DNA from: CAYPHY01 sp964410625
GTDB taxonomy: Bacteria > Chloroflexota > Anaerolineae > Promineifilales > Promineifilaceae
Assembly: GCA_964410625.1 (NCBI GenBank)
Contig: CAYPHY010000045.1
Location: 1 to 40,597 of the forward strand
Direction: 5' to 3'
Length of the DNA: 40,597 bases
The stretch's first letter is position 1; every line of letters starts with the position of its first letter. Made by a program: the position numbers and the translations under genes. Positions 15,501-23,116 of the stretch are shown in pieces. A model generated the notes under the pieces. That model was not told the origin of the DNA and ran no database searches. It saw nothing but the letters and a program-made list of their open reading frames with translations.

Positions 15501-17255
15501 GACCCGGCCAACGCCGGAACCTTAACGGTCAACGCGCCGACCGACGCCATCCCCCCGGCCGCGCCGACCAATCTGGAAGTGACGGCGACGACCTCAGCCA
15601 GTGTCAGCCTGGCCTGGGACGCCCATCCCGACACGGACGGCGATCTCTATGGCTTTGAAATCTGGCGCGAGGACACGTCCAACCCCGGTTTTAGCAAAAT
15701 CGCGACGGTGGCCGACCCGAATGCAACGAGCTATGTGGACACGACGGTCGCGGCCGATGGCAACTACAACTACTACATCAAGGCGATTGATACCAGCTTT
15801 AACGCTTCCGATCCCTCGAATACGGTGAACGCAACGGCCGAACGTCGCCTGGTGGATGTGACCTTTACCGTCACCGTCCCCGATCCCTCCCCCGGCACGG
15901 TCTACATCGCCGGTAGCTTTGGCGACTTTGACGGTTCGACCTATCCCAGTTGGGACCCGGCGGGCATTGCCCTATCGCCGGTGGACGCGACGACCTGGGA
16001 AGTGACGCTGACCATCCTCGACGGCTACAGCGTGGAGTATAAGTACACGCGCGGGGAGTGGGAGAAGGTGGAGAAGGGGGCCGACGGCAATTTTGAGCTA
16101 AGCAACCGGCAGTTGACGGTTGACTATGGCACAACTGGCGAGCAGCAGGTGAACAACACGGTCGAGAATTGGCGCGATCCCTTTGTGGTTGCCCACCATC
16201 CGGCCGATGGCGCGACCGGTGTTTCCGCCTCGACGGTGATCTCCGCCACCTGGAACCAGGCGATGCCCACGTCGCTGAGCAACTTCAGCGTGACCGGGCC
16301 AGGCGGGGCGGTTAGCGGTGTGCTGAGCTATGACAGCGGCAGCTTCACCCATACCTTCACGCCCGACGCACCACTCGACCCCGGCACTTACAACGTGGCG
16401 GTGCAGGGGAATAGCGATGTCAACAGTGATCCCCAACGGGTGGCAAGCAACTGGAGCTTTACGGTTGCCGGGTCTGCGCCGGAGCTATCACTGTATATGA
16501 CGGCCGCTGGAGCAGCGGGGGGCAGCGTCCCCTATGGCAAAGAGGACATCCTCCACTATGACGGCAGCAGTTGGTCACTGTTCTTTGATGGCAGCAACCT
16601 CGGCCTGACCAACGCCAAACATGACATCAATGCTATCTATATCCCCAATTCGGGGGAAACGGCCGCCTACATCAGCTTCTTCCAAAACAAGACCAAAGTC
16701 CCCGGCCTGGGGCAGGTCTTCGGACACGATGTTCTCTACTTCGACGGCAGCAGCCTCAGCCTCTACTTTGATGGCTCGGCCGTCGGCTTGACCACAACGG
16801 CCGAAAAGATCGACGCGCTACACATCCTCGACGGCGGTGTTGATCTACCTGGTGGCGGAAGCTGCACCGCCTACTTGTTGATCAGCACCCTCGGCACAGG
16901 CAAGGTCCCGGCCGCTGGTGGCGGGCAGTTGTCCTTCCAGGGCGAAGACATTCTCGGCTTCTGTGCCACGAACACGGGAGCGACGACGGCCGGGTTCTGG
17001 CACATGGTGTTGGATGGCTCGGCCGAAGGGATGCCGAAGAACAGCACGGACAGCATCAGCGCCAATGAGGACGGGACGGTGATCTACCTGACCACGAAGA
17101 AGGCGTTTAACGTGGACAGTGCCAGCGGCAGCCATTCCGAGGTCTACCGCTATGACTTCTCCAGCGAGGAGTTTAGCGGCCCATTCTTCAGCGCAGCGGC
17201 CGCTGGTCTGACGCAAGAAGTGGACGGACTGCATGTAGAGGGTGATTTGCCGTAG
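12567..17255 (+). CDS. Secreted multidomain GH13 alpha-glucanase (amylopullulanase-like)
   Basis: This 1562-residue secreted enzyme has a signal peptide (LFRSLLLLVFIVLATPVALI). An N-terminal Ig-like domain (about 40-170) precedes the GH13 barrel, which starts near 178 (YQIFPDRFRDGDP). Conserved regions are DGVFNH, GWRLDVAPE with nucleophile D432, IVGEEW with acid/base E469, and FNSHDTNR with D553. Next come the C-terminal beta domain, FN3 (about 763-855), a module starting YDLSDAWYNLQWPP (855-990), a second FN3, a CBM20-like starch-binding domain (about 1094-1205; TVYIAGSFGDFDG, VEYKYTRG), a Big_5-like Ig domain (1205-1300), and the four-repeat FDGS module (about 1307-1562). The first part matches amylopullulanase-type architectures, so starch, glycogen or pullulan is the expected substrate. 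The terminal module also occurs in the proteins ending at 9914 and at 82. Confidence 0.92.
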   Translation: MTPQPKRSTRLFRSLLLLVFIVLATPVALISANDNNIHWNELGHNSRDPLYRNPGGAVPTNTPVTLRLRALNDDLTGATVRVWNDRPNQEAFYPMNKVASGVTFSGDPNTYEFWEATLPGSALPTVYWYRFIANDGSATAFYEDDNARLGGWGEVFGSSPDNSYQLTIYDPAFETPDWVKNAIIYQIFPDRFRDGDPTNNPGAGEFFYGAFDTIVRSNQTEWNARICDPRSRPGSTAVCADKYSQNFYGGDLQGIIDKLDYIDDLGVTAIYLNPIFESPSNHKYDTKDFLQIDDNFGDLALFQTLVSEAHSRGINIILDGVFNHSSSDSYYFDRYSRWDADGDPTTIGSNDGSGACESTASPYVDWYTFFEYTGGGSAPCSDNRDYPKWFGIFDSLPVYQHDHPEVRDYFIDDGVNSVGPYWMQWADGWRLDVAPEIDHGTINDPGDDYWEEFRAAVHAVNPDAYIVGEEWGNPTSWTIDNQWDATMNYQFAAAVLSFWRDTTFTDNDFNGGSSAGTLAPLSPEQVNERLLNLQERYAPEAFAAMMNLFNSHDTNRVLFLLDHNADGNNTALYNDPSYDWSDARQRYQGALLMQMTLPGAPTIYYGDEVGTVNPPAYDGSQWQDDPYNRVPYPWLDASGTPYYAHMQNGTEQSNSIEYVSLLTGIRNSHPALRTGSFDPLLTDDADGVYVYGRKLDNDSNAAIVVVNKSGTAKNVTVDVSGYLPAGTTLEDVLNGGTVNINASGELTVSAPARNGNILIHDGFSNRPEAVDDLAATPGQNAVELNWSAATDATSYDVYRSLLSGGGYQFLANTNSTSYTDSTAQNATIYYYVVVSKNDTTLLTSDYSNEVSATPQYDLSDAWYNLQWPPTINHVLSAVNPTENVYGHIYIGGVTDASSDPVPGIRAQVGYGPEADPPSSGSWTWFEMSPNPGYDFGQNNDEYQGTMLPTQAGTFKYTTRWSGDGGQTWYYTDMGGPPYDPANAGTLTVNAPTDAIPPAAPTNLEVTATTSASVSLAWDAHPDTDGDLYGFEIWREDTSNPGFSKIATVADPNATSYVDTTVAADGNYNYYIKAIDTSFNASDPSNTVNATAERRLVDVTFTVTVPDPSPGTVYIAGSFGDFDGSTYPSWDPAGIALSPVDATTWEVTLTILDGYSVEYKYTRGEWEKVEKGADGNFELSNRQLTVDYGTTGEQQVNNTVENWRDPFVVAHHPADGATGVSASTVISATWNQAMPTSLSNFSVTGPGGAVSGVLSYDSGSFTHTFTPDAPLDPGTYNVAVQGNSDVNSDPQRVASNWSFTVAGSAPELSLYMTAAGAAGGSVPYGKEDILHYDGSSWSLFFDGSNLGLTNAKHDINAIYIPNSGETAAYISFFQNKTKVPGLGQVFGHDVLYFDGSSLSLYFDGSAVGLTTTAEKIDALHILDGGVDLPGGGSCTAYLLISTLGTGKVPAAGGGQLSFQGEDILGFCATNTGATTAGFWHMVLDGSAEGMPKNSTDSISANEDGTVIYLTTKKAFNVDSASGSHSEVYRYDFSSEEFSGPFFSAAAAGLTQEVDGLHVEGDLP

Positions 17256-17324
17256 TTGGTAATTGGTTATTGGTTACTGGTAAGCGGTTAGTGCTGGTTG
17301 CTGCTGGCCGCTTATCGTTTCGCT

Positions 17325-17361
17325 ACGAAGGACACGAAGCGTTTATCTTCGTGTCCTTCGT
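17325..17361. terminator. Perfect 15-bp hairpin after the GH13 gene
   Basis: ACGAAGGACACGAAG (17325-17339) pairs fully with CTTCGTGTCCTTCGT (17347-17361) around a 7-base loop, 70 bases after the stop. There is no T-tract. It is built from the cacgaag/cttcgtg words of the attcgtg repeat family and may end the transcript. Confidence 0.5.
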
Positions 17362-17780
17362 CGATCATGCGTGGCTCACGCTTCCTCACTGCAACTTTTG
17401 AACCCCTCATAAACGGTTACGATCTGTACCTGTCATCTATCCCCAGTCCATTTAGGGGCACATTGCGCTCATAACGGCCGGTCAATAGGATACGGTACGA
17501 AGCGTATGTATATCAGGCGTAGCGGCCGAGCTGCCTTTTGCTGTGATAGTATGTCGGCCGCCGCCAGATGAACCCTACTCTTTCCAGGGGTGGAGCGATC
17601 TGCCGGTCTTGGGTGATGCCGCCGGACCGTTTTGGAACGAACTTCCGGCCGGTGTTTCCGGTGATCCGTCAAATACGGCCGAAGGGAGACCGGGCGTGCT
17701 GCTCATCCATGAGGATATGTATGAGCAAATTAGTGAGGGAAACGTCGGTAATTGACGTATAGCATCGCTTCCCCTATAAC
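17362..17780. other. Gene-poor stretch
   Basis: No gene can be supported. A GTG-started 70-codon frame at 17543-17755 is open but has no recognisable domain or good ribosome binding site. The region is rich in CGGCCG words. The nearest features are the hairpin at 17325-17361 and the peptide remnant at 17781. Confidence 0.4.
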
Positions 17781-17879
17781 CTAGACATTGTATTCGGCCC
17801 TGGCCTCGGCAATTGCCGAAGCCAGGGTTTCTTCATCTACACCGTGTTTCCGTAAACTTTGCAGCAGTCCTTCAAGTTG
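17781..17879 (-). pseudogene. Possible remnant of a coding sequence (32-codon tail)
   Basis: On the minus strand a 32-codon frame (QLEGLLQSLRKHGVDEE..., ending EARAEYNV) ends in TAG at 17781. An in-frame TGA lies directly before it and there is no start codon. The sequence is amphipathic, helix-like and reads like a real protein C-terminus. It follows the stop of the lipoprotein gene by 14 bases. A palindrome near 17798-17827 overlaps it and could also be that gene's terminator. Confidence 0.3.
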
Positions 17880-17893
17880 TCAGATCACCAGTG

Positions 17894-19165
17894 TTACTGG
17901 ATCGTCACGGTCATTGCATAATTCAATGGCGGGCCAGCGTTGATGCTGCTGACGAGGATGTAGTAGTCCTGGGTGGCAGGTAAGTTGATCGATAGGCCGG
18001 TCGCGTCTGTGCCGGAGGCGAGAAACTCGTTGTTTTGGTTGTAGACGAAGAAGTTCATCCACCCTGCCTCATTCGCCGTGATATTGACCGTCATTTCCTG
18101 TCCGGCCAGGGCGCGGAGGACGAAGGTATCTACATCCCCACCATAGGCCAATGATTCGTTCACCGTCGCCGAGCTGCTGCCGGGGGCAAACTGGATGCGA
18201 ACCTGTTGCGGCGTCGGAGGCGCACTGGACGGAATCGCCACTTCCAGGGAATAGGCCACGGCAGGGGCTGCACCGGCACTGCTGACATCAATGTAATAAT
18301 CGCCAGTAGCCGGTAGCGACACTTGTATGCCGGTCCCATCTGGCCCGGAAGCGAGCAACTGTCCACCGACATCGCGCACGAAGACGGTCACCGGCCCGGC
18401 CGGATCGGCCGTCACCACCACAATCATCGTTTGCCCGGCATTGGCACGCAGCACATAGCTTTGGAAGCCGCCACCGGCCACCAGATTCCCAGTGACGATG
18501 GCCGAGTTTGCCCCTGGCGCAAATTGGATGCGCTGCGGGACGGGCGTGGCGCTCACTGGCGGGATCGTCACCGTCATCGAGTAGGCGATTTGCGGCGCGG
18601 CCGATTCGCTGGCAATGGTGATCGAATAGTCCCCGGTCGCCGGCAGCGCGGCCGAAACGCCAACATTGTCGCGGTCGGTGCTGATTAATTGCCCGTTCAT
18701 GTCATTGACGGAGATGATTAATGCACCGGGGGAGGTGGAGTTGACAGCAACCGTCATGATCTGCCCGGCCAATGCACGGATGAGGTAGATATCGGAGTCA
18801 CCACCGGCGGCAAGTGTACCATCGGCCGTCGCCGACACAGCCCCTGGCGCAAAGGTCAGGCGCACCGGCTGTGAGGGGCTGGGTGGGGTCGCCGTTGGCG
18901 GCGGGGCCACCGTGGGGGCGGTCGTTGGCGGAACTGTCGTCGGTGGGACGGTCGTGGGTGGGATGGTTGTTGGAGGGACGGCCGTCGGTGGAGTGTCCGT
19001 CGGCGGAATATCCGTTGGCGAGATGGTCGTTGGGGCAACGGTCGGTGCGGCCGTTGGCAGTGTGACGGCCGTTCCCACTGGCGTCGGCAGCGTTGGGGTC
19101 ATGTTGCGGCAACTAACAAGCAGCAGCAACAGCAATAAGAGAATAAGGTAACGTTTGGTACTCAT
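17894..19165 (-). CDS. Lipoprotein with Thr/Pro linker and three PPC-like beta domains
   Basis: This 423-residue protein starts with a signal peptide and lipobox LVSC (Cys19), so it is expected to be lipid-anchored outside the membrane. Residues about 23-97 are a Thr/Pro/Val linker with repeated PPTT-type words. Three copies of a domain of roughly 100 residues follow. Each starts RxxFAPG(A/S)xSAxV, contains a central (L/V)RA(L/N)AGQxM stretch, and ends LPATxDYxIxVSS...YSMTVTI. The pattern resembles the bacterial pre-peptidase C-terminal (PPC) fold. Such domains usually accompany secreted enzymes; here no catalytic domain is present. The ATG is used, with only a weak AAAGG site upstream. Confidence 0.8.
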   Translation of the reverse strand: MSTKRYLILLLLLLLLVSCRNMTPTLPTPVGTAVTLPTAAPTVAPTTISPTDIPPTDTPPTAVPPTTIPPTTVPPTTVPPTTAPTVAPPPTATPPSPSQPVRLTFAPGAVSATADGTLAAGGDSDIYLIRALAGQIMTVAVNSTSPGALIISVNDMNGQLISTDRDNVGVSAALPATGDYSITIASESAAPQIAYSMTVTIPPVSATPVPQRIQFAPGANSAIVTGNLVAGGGFQSYVLRANAGQTMIVVVTADPAGPVTVFVRDVGGQLLASGPDGTGIQVSLPATGDYYIDVSSAGAAPAVAYSLEVAIPSSAPPTPQQVRIQFAPGSSSATVNESLAYGGDVDTFVLRALAGQEMTVNITANEAGWMNFFVYNQNNEFLASGTDATGLSINLPATQDYYILVSSINAGPPLNYAMTVTIQ

Positions 19166-19342
19166 GGTTCACATACCTTTACTACATATCGTCGAGGCAC
19201 AGACAAACACCGGTCGCCCGGCAGATGTTGCACCATAAAAAAGACGCTCTTAACGGTCATTCAGTTCCGCTATTGAAATAGGGGTGAACTGGAGGATGGC
19301 CTAATATCGTAAGGCAACGACAGATTGCCCTAACTTCATCAT

Positions 19343-19458
19343 GGCTTACGCAACCAACAATTTTCGACACGAATTACACGAATTTCACGAAATGTAGAAG
19401 GTAAAAATTCGTGTAAATTCGTTTTATTCGTGTGATTCGTGTCAAAAATGCGTAAATC
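19343..19458. repeat. MITE-like element with cttacgca ends, copy 2
   Basis: Outer ends are ggcttacgca and tgcgtaaatc, inner ends are ttttcgacacgaatta and gattcgtgtcaaaaa, and the centre is made of attcgtg words. It has the same structure as 7601-7697. It lies in the 506-bp gap between divergent genes (19166-19671), where no other feature was recognised. Confidence 0.75.
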
Positions 19459-19671
19459 TTACTCATTATATTCAGCTTTTGCTGCGACGTTGTAACCTAA
19501 ATCGTCAGCTACTTGTGTCAATATTTACAACTGTTGAACAGGACAGATGGCGCATTGGCATAGCGTGGGCCTGTTCGCTAAAATTTGCCCTTGGGGCGAT
19601 AGACTACAGCATTTGTGTGGCCTATGGCCCCTTATCTTTGCCGTATGAGTAGAGTGCTTATAGGAACAACA

Positions 19672-21306
19672 ATGAGTGATCAGCAAACGAACCGCCAGCC
19701 GGAACGCGGCCGCACCCGCCTGGTGATACTTCTCTTCGCGGCCGTCTTGCTTTCCGCTGTCCTCTTTTTCTTTGCCGCGCCTTCCCCGCCGGTGCTCAGC
19801 CAGGACAACTGGTGGGACTATGCCTGGCGCTATCGCTTTGCCGTGACGGTGGACGCCGCCGGGTATGCGCGATCGGATAGGGTCGTGGAAATGCCGGTCA
19901 ACTTTACGCCGCTATTGGCAAGCATGGGGGATAGCGGGGGATTTGACCTCAACTCCATCCGGGTGATTGAGGTGAACAGTAGTGGCAGTATTTTGGACGC
20001 GGCCGTTCCCTTCCAATTTGATCGCGGTACGGGCTACAACGCGAATAATAACGCCATTGGCACGTTGGTCTGGTTGATGGGCGGGGTGACGGGAGCGGCC
20101 GAGCAGCGACATTACCATGTCTACTTCGATTCGCAAGCGGCAGGCTTACCCGCCGCCGACTTTCCCCGCCATCTGGCCTTGCGTGATAACCAGACCGACC
20201 CCAACGACGTGGAGAGTTATCAGATCAACTCTGAGCATGTTCGCTATTGGTATCACAAGCATGGCGGCGGCCTTGCTTCGGTGATTGACAAGGACGGCAA
20301 TGACTGGGTATCCTGGAATCCGGCGGCAGGCGCGGCCGGTGACTTTCGCGGCATCCCCAACCTGGTTCACCCCAGCAACGGCGGTCACTTCCATCCCGGA
20401 AGGACGTCGGTGGAGAGCGGGGTGCAAAGTCGCGGCCCGCTGAAAATCACCGTTCGCGCCAACAGCCTTGATGGGAACTGGCGCGTATTATGGGAGTTTT
20501 TCCCGACTTATGCCCGGCTGACCGTTGTGCAAGCTCCGGCAGCCTATTGGTTTCTTTATGAAGGGACGCCCGGAGGAGTGCTGCAACCGGCGGCCGATTT
20601 CATTGTGCGTTCGACGGGGGAGCAAACGCTGGCGAATGAGAATTGGGCGGCCGACATTGACGGTGAAGAGTGGATGTTTGCTGCTGATCCCGTCGTCGGC
20701 CGTTCGCTCTTCATGCTCCACTATGACGAGGCAGACACGACAACCGATTCCTACACCAATTCCAGCAATCTAATGACCATTCTTGCTTTCGGGCGCAATG
20801 GCACCCAACGCTTTCTGACCCAGGTCCCCAGGCAGTTTGCCTTTGGATTGGTGGATGCGACGACAGTAGAGGGGGTGCAGCCGGTAATCCATGATGTCTA
20901 TAAGCCATTGGGCTTTACCACGGGAGGGGCGGAGAAACGGCCGTTGGAACCCACCGCCACGCCAACCAATACGATTGAGGCTACCCCGACCGAGACACCA
21001 ACCGAGACGCCGACGGCCACAGCGACTGCCTCGCCCACGCCAAGCGCAACGCCGACCGATACGCCGACAATGACACCAACCGCGACGGCGACAGCCACCG
21101 CTTCAACGACGCCAACCAACACAACCACGGCTTCTCCAACATCTACGCCTTCCGCAACCATTGCCGCCACCTTTACCCTGACGCCAAACGCGACCGCTTC
21201 CCCGACCAGTGTGGCACCGGCCACCAGCAGTCCCACGCCGACAGAAGAGGGAACCCCGCCGCTTTCCGAGTTTATTTATCTGCCGCTGGCACTCAACCAA
21301 GATTAA
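19672..21306 (+). CDS. Exported paralogue C: WWDYAWRYR domain, Thr/Pro tail, IYLPL end
   Basis: This 544-residue exported protein has a signal segment (LVILLFAAVLLSAVLFFF, then APSPPVLSQ). A conserved region of about 400 residues is shared with the proteins at 6076 and 7884: WWDYAWRYRFAVTVDAAGYA, VPFQFDRGTGY, HYHVYFDSQA, YWYHKHGGGLASVIDKDGND, FRGIPNLVHPSNGGHFHPG, EFFPTYARLTVVQA, YEGTPGGVLQPAADFIVRS, GEEWMFAADPVVGRSLFML, PRQFAFGLVDAT. A linker of over 100 residues of Thr/Pro/Ala/Ser repeats ends in EFIYLPLALNQD. The ATG at 19672 is chosen over the upstream GTG at 19615, because AGGA lies 7 bases before it and the signal peptide then has normal length. A surface-exposed protein of unknown function. 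Confidence 0.85.
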   Translation: MSDQQTNRQPERGRTRLVILLFAAVLLSAVLFFFAAPSPPVLSQDNWWDYAWRYRFAVTVDAAGYARSDRVVEMPVNFTPLLASMGDSGGFDLNSIRVIEVNSSGSILDAAVPFQFDRGTGYNANNNAIGTLVWLMGGVTGAAEQRHYHVYFDSQAAGLPAADFPRHLALRDNQTDPNDVESYQINSEHVRYWYHKHGGGLASVIDKDGNDWVSWNPAAGAAGDFRGIPNLVHPSNGGHFHPGRTSVESGVQSRGPLKITVRANSLDGNWRVLWEFFPTYARLTVVQAPAAYWFLYEGTPGGVLQPAADFIVRSTGEQTLANENWAADIDGEEWMFAADPVVGRSLFMLHYDEADTTTDSYTNSSNLMTILAFGRNGTQRFLTQVPRQFAFGLVDATTVEGVQPVIHDVYKPLGFTTGGAEKRPLEPTATPTNTIEATPTETPTETPTATATASPTPSATPTDTPTMTPTATATATASTTPTNTTTASPTSTPSATIAATFTLTPNATASPTSVAPATSSPTPTEEGTPPLSEFIYLPLALNQD

Positions 21307-21434
21307 CGGTAGGGGCAGGCCTTGTGCCTGCCCCGTTTATTTAATCGGTGTGGTTGTGCAGGTTGGTGTAGGTTGGGGGGTGACTGTGTTAGAATCTGTC
21401 TAAGTATTACTAAATATTAGATCAGCGCGTTTAT

Positions 21435-21521
21435 TTTAACGCAGAGCCGCAGAGAGGCAGAGGCGCAGAGATGATTAAATGCAGCGGCCTCTGCACCTCT
21501 GTTTCTCTGCGACTCTGCGTT
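21435..21521. repeat. cgcagag-type repeat, copy 3
   Basis: ttaacgcagagccgcagagag on the left mirrors ctctgtttctctgcgactct on the right. It sits 128 bases after the exported paralogue C gene, beside copy 4. Together they fill most of the 381-bp intergenic region. Confidence 0.85.
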
Positions 21522-21548
21522 GAATAGGTTGGATGTTGAGAATCAATC

Positions 21549-21644
21549 TTAACACAGAGACCCAAAGAGGTAGAGGCGCAAAGATGATTAGATGATTAAA
21601 TGAAACAGCCTCTGCGTCTCTGTTTCTCTGCGACTCTGCGTTAA
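21549..21644. repeat. cgcagag-type repeat, copy 4
   Basis: It starts ttaacacagagacccaaaga and ends tctctgcgactctgcgttaa. The left arm is more mutated than the right. It is a tandem neighbour of copy 3 with the same orientation of the better-conserved right arm. Confidence 0.8.
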
Positions 21645-21687
21645 ATAGATTAAATTTAAGAACCAACTACCTGGAGATAATGCATTT

Positions 21688-23037
21688 ATGCCACAAGATC
21701 AATTTGGTTTACCGCGCGAATTGGGGGATGGGTTGTTGTTGCGCTGGGCGACGCCGGAGGACGCGGAGGAGCTGGCAGCCTTTAACATCGCCATGCATAG
21801 CGATAATCCCGATTCACCGGAAGAGTTTCTCGGCCGTTGGACGCGCGACCTGATGGACGGCACGCACCCGACGACGAAAGCGGATGATTTTACCGTTGTC
21901 GTGGATACGAAGCAGGACGGCCGCATCATCTCCAGCCTCAATCTCATCTCGCAGGTGTGGGCGTATGACGGCTTGCCATTTGGCGTCGGCCGCCCGGAGT
22001 TGGTAGCGACCCATCCCGACTACCGGCGGCGTGGGCTGGTGCGCTTACAGATGGACGTCGTTCACGCCAAGAGCGCAGCGCGGGGGGAGTTGGTGCAGGT
22101 GATTACCGGCATCCCCTGGTATTACCGGCAGTTTGGCTATGATATGGCGTTGAATTTGGGCGGCGGCCGTAACTTCTTTTGGGCGCGACCGGGTAACGAT
22201 GCGACTGTTGAACAAGAAGCGTACCGTCTGCGACGGCCGACCTATGACGACATCCCACTTCTGCAAGAGCTGTATCGCGCTCATGCGGCCGATAGCTTGA
22301 TGATGATGGTGCGCGATGAGAGCATCTGGCGCTATGAGATTGATAAGTATGATTCTAACCTCGGCGACCGGATGAACGTCTATTTGGTGGAGGAGACGGC
22401 CACGGAAGGGGACGGTGGGCATGTGGTTGGCTACGTGGAGTATCAGCAATGGGGTACGGGTTTTGTCGTTAGCGAACTGGGTGTGTTGCCCGGCCACTCC
22501 TGGCGAGCGGTCGTCCTTTTCCTGACCCGCTATTGGCAGGGCGAGGCCAAGCGGCTGAATGAATCACGCGAGAAGCCGATCACCAACGTCTACTTTAATT
22601 TTGGCGAGAAACATCCTGTTTATGACGCATTAGGTCGGCAGTTGGAGAAGCAATCGCGCCCCTATGCTTTCTATGTGCGCGTGCCAGACTTGCTCGCCTT
22701 TTTGCGCCACATCACCCCTGTCCTTGAGCAGCGATTGGCGGCCAGTGTGCTGGCCGGCCATAGTGGCGACTTGCGGCTCAACCTCTATCGCCAACATATC
22801 AAGTTGTCGTTTAAGGCGGGCCGCTTGATTGAAATCACGACCTATACCCCCAAACATAGCGAAGATGGCGATGTGGCTTTTCCCGAATTGACCTTTCTGG
22901 AACCCCTTTTTGGCTATCGCAGTTATGAGGAACTGTCGCTGTCCTTTGCTGATTGCTTTGCGGAATCGGCTGAGGCAGAAGTGCTGTTTAATATTCTGTT
23001 TCCGAAACGGCCGTCGCATGTGAACGCGCTTGGCTAA
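21688..23037 (+). CDS. GNAT acetyltransferase with Eis-like three-part layout
   Basis: This 449-residue protein has an N-terminal GNAT domain (about 10-165) with LRWATPEDAEELAAF and the acetyl-CoA-binding stretch ATHPDYRRRGLVRLQM. A second GNAT-like region follows (about 180-335; VGYVEYQQWGTGFVVSELGV). The C-terminal part (about 335-449; LRLNLYRQHIKLSFKAGRLI, LEPLFGYRSYEELSLSFAD) resembles the SCP2-like end of Eis-type acetyltransferases. Eis enzymes acetylate amines such as aminoglycosides; the substrate here is unknown. GGAG lies about 11 bases upstream, a weak site. The stop is followed within 3 bases by a 26-bp hairpin that separates it from the next gene. Confidence 0.85.
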   Translation: MPQDQFGLPRELGDGLLLRWATPEDAEELAAFNIAMHSDNPDSPEEFLGRWTRDLMDGTHPTTKADDFTVVVDTKQDGRIISSLNLISQVWAYDGLPFGVGRPELVATHPDYRRRGLVRLQMDVVHAKSAARGELVQVITGIPWYYRQFGYDMALNLGGGRNFFWARPGNDATVEQEAYRLRRPTYDDIPLLQELYRAHAADSLMMMVRDESIWRYEIDKYDSNLGDRMNVYLVEETATEGDGGHVVGYVEYQQWGTGFVVSELGVLPGHSWRAVVLFLTRYWQGEAKRLNESREKPITNVYFNFGEKHPVYDALGRQLEKQSRPYAFYVRVPDLLAFLRHITPVLEQRLAASVLAGHSGDLRLNLYRQHIKLSFKAGRLIEITTYTPKHSEDGDVAFPELTFLEPLFGYRSYEELSLSFADCFAESAEAEVLFNILFPKRPSHVNALG

Positions 23038-23039
23038 AG

Positions 23040-23101
23040 CCGTAGCGACAATCCTCCGGATTGTCCGGTTAACTCGACAATCCGGAGGATTGTCGCTACG
23101 G
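23040..23101. terminator. Perfect 26-bp hairpin built from the cctccggattgtc repeat
   Basis: ccgtagcgacaatcctccgg...(23040-23065) pairs base for base with 23076-23101 around a 10-base loop. It lies between the GNAT gene and the homocysteine methyltransferase gene and would stop or attenuate read-through. Single copies of the same 26-mer start tandem repeats at 35920 and 36000, so this hairpin is two head-to-head copies of a mobile-like word. Confidence 0.75.
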
Positions 23102-23116
23102 GGGCGGGTGGTATTT

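Noticed and set aside
17543..17755. 70-codon GTG-started frame
   Set aside because: No ribosome binding site, no recognised domain and weak coding character; reported only as part of a gene-poor stretch.
23030..23116. Longer start for the homocysteine methyltransferase, overlapping the GNAT gene
   Set aside because: The extension is a translation of the 26-bp hairpin repeat and starts with TTG; family similarity begins at the ATG at 23117.
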